Positions 1 through 3,993 of a DNA stretch of 6,440 nt are shown one piece after another. The stretch lies in contig CAAEOU010000199.1 in assembly GCA_900757695.1 (NCBI GenBank), positions 1-6,440 on the forward strand, read 5' to 3'. This DNA is from an uncultured Oscillospiraceae bacterium. Its GTDB lineage: Bacteria; Bacillota_A; Clostridia; Oscillospirales; Oscillospiraceae. A program made the position numbers and the translations under genes. Below the pieces are notes generated by a model, which was not told where the DNA came from, did not search any database, and saw only the letters and a program-made list of their open reading frames with translations. Position 1 is the stretch's first letter. Each line of letters opens with the position of its first letter.

Positions 1-452
1 CGGGCAAGGATGCACAGCTGCTTCTGCCCCTCGCTGAGCTTTTGATAGTTTTCCTGCGCCCGGCCCGCAAGCCCAACCAGTGCCAGCGCCTTTTCGGCGG
101 CTGCTTTCATGGCGGTGCCGGGACGCTCCAACAGCCCCAGCTGGGGATTGAAGCCCATGAGCACCACGTCCATCAGAGAGATATCCATGGAGATGCCGCT
201 GCGCTGGGGGATATAGCGCACCAGACCGGAGAGCTTCCGGGGACTCAGCGCTTCCAGAGAATGCCCCAGAAGCGTGCAGCTTCCGGCGTGGGGGAGAATG
301 CCGCAGATGGCCTTGAGCAGGGTGGTTTTCCCGCAGCCGTTGGCGCCCAGAATTCCTGTGATGGTACCGGCCTCCAGAGAAAAGGAGATGTCCGTCAGGA
401 TCTGATGCCGGTCGTACCCGGCGGAAATGCCTGCGGCAGAAAAGAAACTCAT
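1..452 (-). CDS. ABC importer ATPase, FecE/BtuD/MolC type (C-terminus cut off by window edge)
   Basis: Cytoplasmic ATP-hydrolysing subunit powering the permease encoded just upstream. Only the first 150 residues are present. Visible motifs are a Walker A loop GANGCGKTT (residues 36-44, catalytic K42), a Q-loop in YIPQ (Q83), and the ABC signature LSEGQ (139-143), followed by KQLCILA. Walker B and the H-loop lie beyond the left edge. The ATG at 452 overlaps the permease stop as ATGA (449-452), and a near-perfect AAGGAGG (464-458) sits 5 nt upstream, so the start is secure. The third signature residue is Glu instead of the usual Gly. The NGCGK Walker A, the VVLMG stretch after the Q-loop and QKQLCILA after the signature resemble, from memory, H. 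influenzae HI1470 (molybdate, MolC) more than FecE/FhuC (QRQRxWIA). The class is certain; the substrate is not. Confidence 0.93.
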   Translation of the reverse strand, partial: MSFFSAAGISAGYDRHQILTDISFSLEAGTITGILGANGCGKTTLLKAICGILPHAGSCTLLGHSLEALSPRKLSGLVRYIPQRSGISMDISLMDVVLMGFNPQLGLLERPGTAMKAAAEKALALVGLAGRAQENYQKLSEGQKQLCILA

Positions 453-1426
453 AAGGACCTCCTTCCCCGTATCAGCAGAAAGATCAGAAATGGAACGCCA
501 AGAAGGCTTGTAAAGATGCTCACCGGAAGCTCCACAGAGGCGAGACTGCGGGCCAGAATATCCGCACCGCACAGCAGGATCGCCCCGAGGATCCCGCCCA
601 GCGCCATGGTGCCCGGGCGGTTATTGCCGGTGAGCAAACGGGCAATATGGGGGGCCAGCAGGCCAATAAAGCTGATGAGCCCCGTGAGACTGACGATGCT
701 GGAAACCACCAGAGTGGTCAGCAGCAGAATCACCAGCCGGAGCCTTCCAACGCTGACTCCCAGCAGCCGGGCCTCTCCCTCGTCCTGTGCCAGCAGGAGG
801 ATCTGGCGGTGCAGAAAGAACAGCACGACCAGACAGCTCAGGCTCAGGATCAGATTTCCGCCCATGGAATATCCGCTGATGCCGCTGAGACTGCCCATGA
901 TCCAGTATTCAATGGAGGCCAGCTGCCGCTGGGGGTCGGCCATGAGCTTGAGGCACATGAGTACGGTCTGGGCCAGCGCATGGACGGCAATGCCCGAGAG
1001 CACGATGGTGCTGTTTTTCCCGCTTTTGTCCAGCAGAGAGAGGGCCAGCACCATTCCCAAGGCCAGCAGTGCACCGGTAAAGGCGGAGGCGGTGACGGCG
1101 CCTGCGCCGGAAAAGAGTAAAATGCCTGCGGCAGCACCGGCACTGGCCCCGGAGCTGATGCCGATGATGTCCGGGGAGGCCAGCGGGTTGCGAAAGACCG
1201 TCTGATAGATAAACCCGGCGATTCCCAGCGCAAAGCCGCCTACCACGCCCACCAGCGTCCGGCTGAACCGAAGGGTCCAGAAGATCCGCCGCTGAAGGGG
1301 ATCCCCGGAGAGCAGCCGATCCAGAGAAAGGGGGTATTTTCCGGTGATGAGGCTGACGAACACAAGGGCGGCCAAAATAGCCGCCCCTGCCACGCAGTAT
1401 CGTGTTTCCTTCCGATTAACCTTCAT
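449..1426 (-). CDS. FecCD/BtuC-family ABC importer permease
   Basis: Integral membrane subunit of a type II (BtuCD-like) importer, 325 residues, typical for the family. It is strongly hydrophobic, with about ten membrane segments expected for this family. Family motifs appear in order: LRFSRTLVGVVGG (52-64), FRNPLASPDIIGISSGAS (78-95), YWIMGSL (174-180), the ATPase-coupling region FIGLLAPHIARLL (253-265), and ELPVSIFTSLLGVPF (299-313). I chose the ATG at 1426 (MKVNRKETRY). The longer open frame back to 1513 adds a non-membrane extension lying wholly inside the binding-protein gene. The first 11 nt overlap the 3' end of the binding-protein gene and no good ribosome site precedes the start, so translation is probably coupled. 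The stop overlaps the ATPase start. Such permeases carry iron-siderophores, haem, B12 or, in the HI1471/MolB branch, molybdate. Context here favours an oxyanion, but that is inference. Confidence 0.93.
   Translation of the reverse strand: MKVNRKETRYCVAGAAILAALVFVSLITGKYPLSLDRLLSGDPLQRRIFWTLRFSRTLVGVVGGFALGIAGFIYQTVFRNPLASPDIIGISSGASAGAAAGILLFSGAGAVTASAFTGALLALGMVLALSLLDKSGKNSTIVLSGIAVHALAQTVLMCLKLMADPQRQLASIEYWIMGSLSGISGYSMGGNLILSLSCLVVLFFLHRQILLLAQDEGEARLLGVSVGRLRLVILLLTTLVVSSIVSLTGLISFIGLLAPHIARLLTGNNRPGTMALGGILGAILLCGADILARSLASVELPVSIFTSLLGVPFLIFLLIRGRRSL
458..464 (-). promoter_or_regulatory. Strong ribosome binding site of the ATPase gene
   Basis: Reads AAGGAGG on the minus strand, 5 nt before the ATG at 452. 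It lies inside the last codons of the permease gene (encoding RRSL). Together with the ATGA stop/start overlap it fixes the ATPase start and suggests both de novo initiation and coupling. Confidence 0.85.
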
Positions 1427-2588
1427 GGACGGTAATGCCGTAGAAGGTCTCATAGTAGTCGTCAATTCGGCTGCTGCATTCGGCCTCGGTGACGAGGTCG
1501 GGATGCAGCACATTGGCCAGCCACAGAGAGCCCAGAATGCCGCTGGGCACCGGGCTGTCCCATGCCTCTGTGGTGCCGGGGATCTGGTAGACGTTGCCGT
1601 TTACCACGGCCTTGCAGTCGGCAAGGTTGGCATCGGCAAGGACATCCTCCACCGTGTAGTCCGCATCGGAGGCCAGAATGATGTAGTCGGGATCCCAGGA
1701 GAGCAGCTGCTCGTAGCTGATGTCGGCCCAATAGGTGTCGGTGATCTCGGCTGCTGCATTGACGCCGCCGGCCATACGGATCATGTCGGACTGATACATG
1801 GCGTCGCCTGCGGTGGACAGCAGGCTGGAATTTCCGGCCAGATAGACACTGGGCGTCTGTGCGCCGGAAAGGGCATCGGAGAGGTAGCTTTCCTGCTTGG
1901 CGGTGAAGCCAAGGAGCGCCTGGGCACGATCCATGGTATTGGTGGCGGTGCCGATGAGGGTAATCATGTCATTCAGCAGGGGCTGATCCTCGGGGTTTAC
2001 CAGAAGAACGTTGATGCCCAGATCCGTCAGGGTGGCGGCAGCGTCCTTCAGCTTCATGGGCAGGATCACCAGATCCGGCTCCAGCGCAGCGCAGCCTTCC
2101 AGATCAAACTCCTTGGCGGAGCCCACGCTGGGCAGCTCCAGCAGCTGGGGGGCGCTGAGCTGATAGATGGGGCGGCTGGCGGCCTTGGCCTCAATGCCCA
2201 CCAGAGAATCCTGAAGCCCAAGGGCGATCAGGGCGCTGGTGGAGATGTAGTAGCCGCTGACCAGACGGGTGGGCTGGGCCTCAATGGTGACATCACGACC
2301 GGCCTGATCGGTAACGGTAACGGGATACTCGGTGACCGGTGCGGCTTCCACTGCGGATGCCTCGGACTCCTCCATCAAAGAAGAATCTGCCGGAACAGAG
2401 GCTTCCTCCGCTGCGGCGGAGATGGAAGCTTCCTGTGCTGTTGTTTCCGGGGCGGCAGCCTCGGTCACGACGGCAGAAGCGGCGGCTTCTGCACCGGCGG
2501 TGGATACGGAGCTGCCGGAATCGGTGCAGGCCGATACGGACAGCACCACACCAAGGGCCAGCAGCAGAGAAAGAAGTTTGCGTTTCAT
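1416..2588 (-). CDS. ABC importer substrate-binding lipoprotein (PF01497-type, FecB/BtuF/MolA class)
   Basis: Extracytoplasmic ligand-binding component, 390 residues. It has a lipoprotein signal peptide: K2/R3/K4, a hydrophobic core at 5-18, and lipobox SVSAC with Cys21 as the predicted lipidated residue, implying membrane anchoring. Residues 22-88 are a low-complexity Ala/Ser/Glu/Thr/Val linker. The binding fold runs from about 89 (YPVTVTDQAGRDVTI) to the end, with EPDLVILPM (170-178), SWDPDYIILAS (297-307) and EAWDSPVPSGILGSLWLANVLHPD (341-364), typical of this class of two-lobed proteins with a rigid linking helix. CGAGGAG lies 8 nt before the ATG at 2588. It is the first gene of the operon and is probably controlled by the promoter and ModE-like box upstream. 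Siderophore, haem, cobalamin and molybdate/tungstate binders all share this fold. The divergent molybdoenzyme operon argues for Mo/W, without proof. Confidence 0.92.
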   Translation of the reverse strand: MKRKLLSLLLALGVVLSVSACTDSGSSVSTAGAEAAASAVVTEAAAPETTAQEASISAAAEEASVPADSSLMEESEASAVEAAPVTEYPVTVTDQAGRDVTIEAQPTRLVSGYYISTSALIALGLQDSLVGIEAKAASRPIYQLSAPQLLELPSVGSAKEFDLEGCAALEPDLVILPMKLKDAAATLTDLGINVLLVNPEDQPLLNDMITLIGTATNTMDRAQALLGFTAKQESYLSDALSGAQTPSVYLAGNSSLLSTAGDAMYQSDMIRMAGGVNAAAEITDTYWADISYEQLLSWDPDYIILASDADYTVEDVLADANLADCKAVVNGNVYQIPGTTEAWDSPVPSGILGSLWLANVLHPDLVTEAECSSRIDDYYETFYGITVHEG

Positions 2589-2596
2589 GTTACATG

Positions 2597-2603
2597 CTCC
2601 TCG
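2597..2603 (-). promoter_or_regulatory. Ribosome binding site of the binding-protein gene
   Basis: CGAGGAG on the minus strand, 8 nt before the ATG at 2588. A spurious ATG-TAA pair (2595-2590) lies between it and the real start, only 1 nt after the site and so too close to be used. The site abuts and slightly overlaps the ModE-like palindrome. Confidence 0.7.
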
Positions 2604-2625
2604 TTATAGTTTATAAAGTACAACG
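2602..2625. promoter_or_regulatory. Candidate ModE-like molybdate-responsive operator (interrupted palindrome)
   Basis: Half-sites CGTTATA (2602-2608) and TACAACG (2619-2625) are separated by 10 nt. They form an inverted repeat with one mismatch in seven and a total length of 24 bp. As I recall it, the E. coli modA ModE site has the same geometry: CGTTATA, 10 nt, CATAACG. The box spans roughly -4 to +21 relative to the start predicted from the minus-strand -10 box, so a bound protein would block transporter transcription. No ModE-like gene is in the window. Chance similarity in AT-rich DNA is the main alternative. Confidence 0.5.
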
Positions 2626-2628
2626 TGG

Positions 2629-2657
2629 AGTATAGCAAATCTCCTTCACAAAATCAA
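2629..2657 (-). promoter_or_regulatory. Promoter of the ABC importer operon
   Basis: On the minus strand, -35 TTGATT (2657-2652), a 17-nt spacer, and -10 TATACT (2634-2629) preceded by TG at -15/-14 (TGCTATACT, extended -10). This is a good housekeeping-sigma promoter. The predicted start is near 2622, with a leader of about 35 nt. Its -35 lies in the spacer of the opposing promoter. Confidence 0.75.
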
Positions 2658-2673
2658 TCCTTACTGATATAAT
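2645..2673 (+). promoter_or_regulatory. Promoter of the molybdenum hydroxylase operon
   Basis: -35 TTCACA (2645-2650), a 17-nt spacer, and consensus -10 TATAAT (2668-2673) with the extended TG (TGATATAAT). Predicted start near 2680, leaving a leader of about 38 nt before the ATG at 2718. One mismatch from consensus in total, so strong intrinsic activity is expected unless it is repressed. The -10 sits inside a perfect palindrome. Confidence 0.8.
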
Positions 2674-2678
2674 ATCAG
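2664..2678. promoter_or_regulatory. Perfect palindrome over the hydroxylase -10 box (candidate operator)
   Basis: CTGATAT (2664-2670), a central A (2671), and ATATCAG (2672-2678) give seven perfectly paired positions. The extended -10 element is entirely inside it, so a dimeric regulator binding here would exclude RNA polymerase. The palindromic core TGATATAATATCA partly follows from the -10 consensus, but the outer C/G pair and the ATCA arm do not. No regulator can be named. Confidence 0.4.
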
Positions 2679-2704
2679 GAGAAACAGAGCGAATGATGTG
2701 GAAC

Positions 2705-2709
2705 AGGAG
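2705..2709 (+). promoter_or_regulatory. Ribosome binding site of the FAD-subunit gene
   Basis: AGGAG, 8 nt before the ATG at 2718. It supports that start rather than the out-of-frame ATG at 2711, which is only 1 nt from the site. Confidence 0.75.
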
Positions 2710-2717
2710 CATGGAAT

Positions 2718-3506
2718 ATGATAACCATACAGAACTATGTTCGCCCCCGGAGCCTGGAAGAGGCGTGGGAGCTGAATCAGAATAAGCGCAGTCGGATTCT
2801 TGGGGGCATGCTGTGGCTGCGGCTGGGGAACCCCGGCATCGGCACGGCCATTGACCTTGGCGGGCTGGGGCTTGACCGGATCGAAGAGACCGAAACGGAG
2901 TTTTCCATCGGGGCGATGGCGACCCTTCGGGCACTGGAGCAGCATCCGGGGCTGAGTGCCTATACGAATGGGGCGGTTCGGGATGCGGTAAAGGATATTG
3001 TGGGCGTTCAGTTCCGCAATATGGCCACCGTAGGGGGCAGCATCTGGGGCAGATTCGGGTTTTCCGATGTACTGACGGTGTTTCTGGCCATGGATTGCCG
3101 GGTGGAGCTCTACAAGGGCGGACAGGTTCCCCTTTGGGAATTTGCACAGCAGAAAAAGGATCGGGATATTCTGGTGCGCCTCATTATAAAAAAGACGCCG
3201 GGGAAGATGGTCTATCAGGCCATGCGAAACCAGCGGACGGATTTTCCGGTGCTTACCTGCGCTGTGGCCTGTATGGACGGCGAATACCGGGCGGCCATCG
3301 GGGCAAGGCCGGGGCGTGCGCTGCTGATTCCGGATGCGGAGGGCATTTTGGCAGATGGGATCACCGGTGAGAGGGCAGAAGCCTTTGGGGCCTATGTGGC
3401 ATCCCGTGTTCCAACGGAAAGCAATCTGCGGGGCAGTGCCCGGTACCGGAGCCGTCTGGCAAGGGTGCTGACCACCCGAGCGGTGAAGACGCTGGGAGGA
3501 ATCTGA
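2718..3506 (+). CDS. xdhB: Xanthine dehydrogenase family FAD-binding subunit
   Basis: Medium subunit of a heterotrimeric cytoplasmic molybdenum hydroxylase. In this family it binds FAD and passes electrons from the 2Fe-2S clusters to NAD+ or another acceptor. It has 262 residues, shorter than E. coli XdhB (292). The N-terminal half resembles FAD_binding_5: the first FAD loop RILGGMLWLRLG (26-37) stands where the family usually has AGGTDL, and the second is ATVGGSIWGRFGFSD (103-117), matching the usual TxGGNI...SD. The C-terminal part, from about residue 155 (KTPGKMVYQAMRNQRTDFPVLTCAVAC), matches the CO dehydrogenase flavoprotein C-terminal type. No extra 4Fe-4S cysteine loop is seen. It is the first gene of the operon and ends 1 nt before the 2Fe-2S gene. 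The symbol follows E. coli xdhABC naming; other systems letter the subunits differently. Confidence 0.9.
   Translation: MITIQNYVRPRSLEEAWELNQNKRSRILGGMLWLRLGNPGIGTAIDLGGLGLDRIEETETEFSIGAMATLRALEQHPGLSAYTNGAVRDAVKDIVGVQFRNMATVGGSIWGRFGFSDVLTVFLAMDCRVELYKGGQVPLWEFAQQKKDRDILVRLIIKKTPGKMVYQAMRNQRTDFPVLTCAVACMDGEYRAAIGARPGRALLIPDAEGILADGITGERAEAFGAYVASRVPTESNLRGSARYRSRLARVLTTRAVKTLGGI
3494..3500 (+). promoter_or_regulatory. Ribosome binding site of the 2Fe-2S-subunit gene
   Basis: GGGAGGA inside the last codons of the FAD-subunit gene, 7 nt before the ATG at 3508. It fixes that start and ties the two genes together. Confidence 0.75.
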
Positions 3507-3507
3507 C

Positions 3508-3993
3508 ATGGAAATTACACTGAAGCTCAACGGAAAACAGATCACGGCCCAGACAGAGCCGGATACCCTGCTGCTGGACTTTCTGCGGGATCATGGGTGC
3601 TACAGCGTCAAGCGGGGCTGTGATACCGCAAACTGCGGCCTTTGCACGGTATTTCTGGATGAAACGCCGATTCTGTCCTGCTCCACGCTGGCGGTCCGGG
3701 CGGACGGCCATGCGGTGAAAACCCTGGAGGGACTACAGGCGGAAGCGGCGGAGTTTATCGGCTTTATTGCGGATCAGGGGGCAGACCAGTGCGGGTTCTG
3801 CAATCCCGGCTTTGTAATGAATACCATTGCGCTGCTGCGGGAGAATCCTGATCCCACGGATGATGAAATTCGGGCGTATCTGGCGGGAAATCTCTGCCGC
3901 TGCTCCGGCTATGAGGGGCAGCTCCGGGGCATCCGCAGCTACCTTTCCAGCCGAACACATGGAGGAAAAAGCGATGGAACAGAAAAAGTTTAA
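3508..3993 (+). CDS. xdhC: Xanthine dehydrogenase family 2Fe-2S subunit
   Basis: Small subunit carrying two 2Fe-2S clusters that link the Mo cofactor to FAD. It has 161 residues, against 159 in E. coli XdhC. The N-terminal plant-ferredoxin-type domain has cluster ligands C38, C43, C46 and C58 (GCDTANCGLC, then PILSC). The C-terminal four-helix domain has C95, C98, C130 and C132 (QCGFCNPGFVM, then NLCRCSGY). All eight ligands are present, and Q94 before the CGFC motif, near the pterin in known structures, is kept. Asn99 replaces the more usual Thr or Ser. The last 20 nt overlap the Mo-subunit gene, and the divergent tail after about residue 147 carries that gene's ribosome site, which may explain its unusual sequence. 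The family assignment is firm. Confidence 0.96.
   Translation: MEITLKLNGKQITAQTEPDTLLLDFLRDHGCYSVKRGCDTANCGLCTVFLDETPILSCSTLAVRADGHAVKTLEGLQAEAAEFIGFIADQGADQCGFCNPGFVMNTIALLRENPDPTDDEIRAYLAGNLCRCSGYEGQLRGIRSYLSSRTHGGKSDGTEKV
3961..3965 (+). promoter_or_regulatory. Ribosome binding site deciding the Mo-subunit start
   Basis: GGAGG lies 8 nt before the ATG at 3974. It favours MEQKKFKSVEKS over the in-frame ATG at 3959 (MEEKAMEQ), which has no comparable site, and over the longer open frame from 3827, which overlaps the essential cysteines of the 2Fe-2S gene. Confidence 0.8.

Noticed and set aside
42..1205. 387-codon plus-strand open frame across the ATPase and permease genes
   Set aside because: It is the antisense shadow of two genes with unmistakable ABC transporter motifs in a GC-rich sequence. 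Its own translation is Arg/Ser/Pro-rich with no domain.
2590..2595. ATG-TAA minimal start-stop between the ribosome site and the binding-protein ATG
   Set aside because: Only 1 nt separates it from the ribosome site, too close for initiation; the ATG at 2588 is correctly spaced.
1344..2609. 421-codon plus-strand open frame opposite the binding-protein gene
   Set aside because: The Gly/His/Gln-rich translation is typical of an antisense frame. The minus strand has the lipobox protein with family motifs and a ribosome site.
2604..2616. TTATA-GTT-TATAA dyad that might be a PerR- or Fur-like box
   Set aside because: The arms are only 5 bp and AT-only, and do not fit the usual PerR or Fur spacing. 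The larger 24-bp ModE-like palindrome containing it explains the sequence better.
2693..2785. Possible 30-codon upstream ORF (MMWNRSMEYDNH...) overlapping the FAD-subunit start
   Set aside because: No ribosome site precedes the ATGs at 2693/2696, and the internal ATG at 2711 is 1 nt from AGGAG. It is probably fortuitous.
2661..3545. 294-codon minus-strand open frame opposite the FAD-subunit gene
   Set aside because: Shadow frame rich in Pro/His/Arg. The plus strand has a strong promoter, a ribosome site and FAD-binding motifs.
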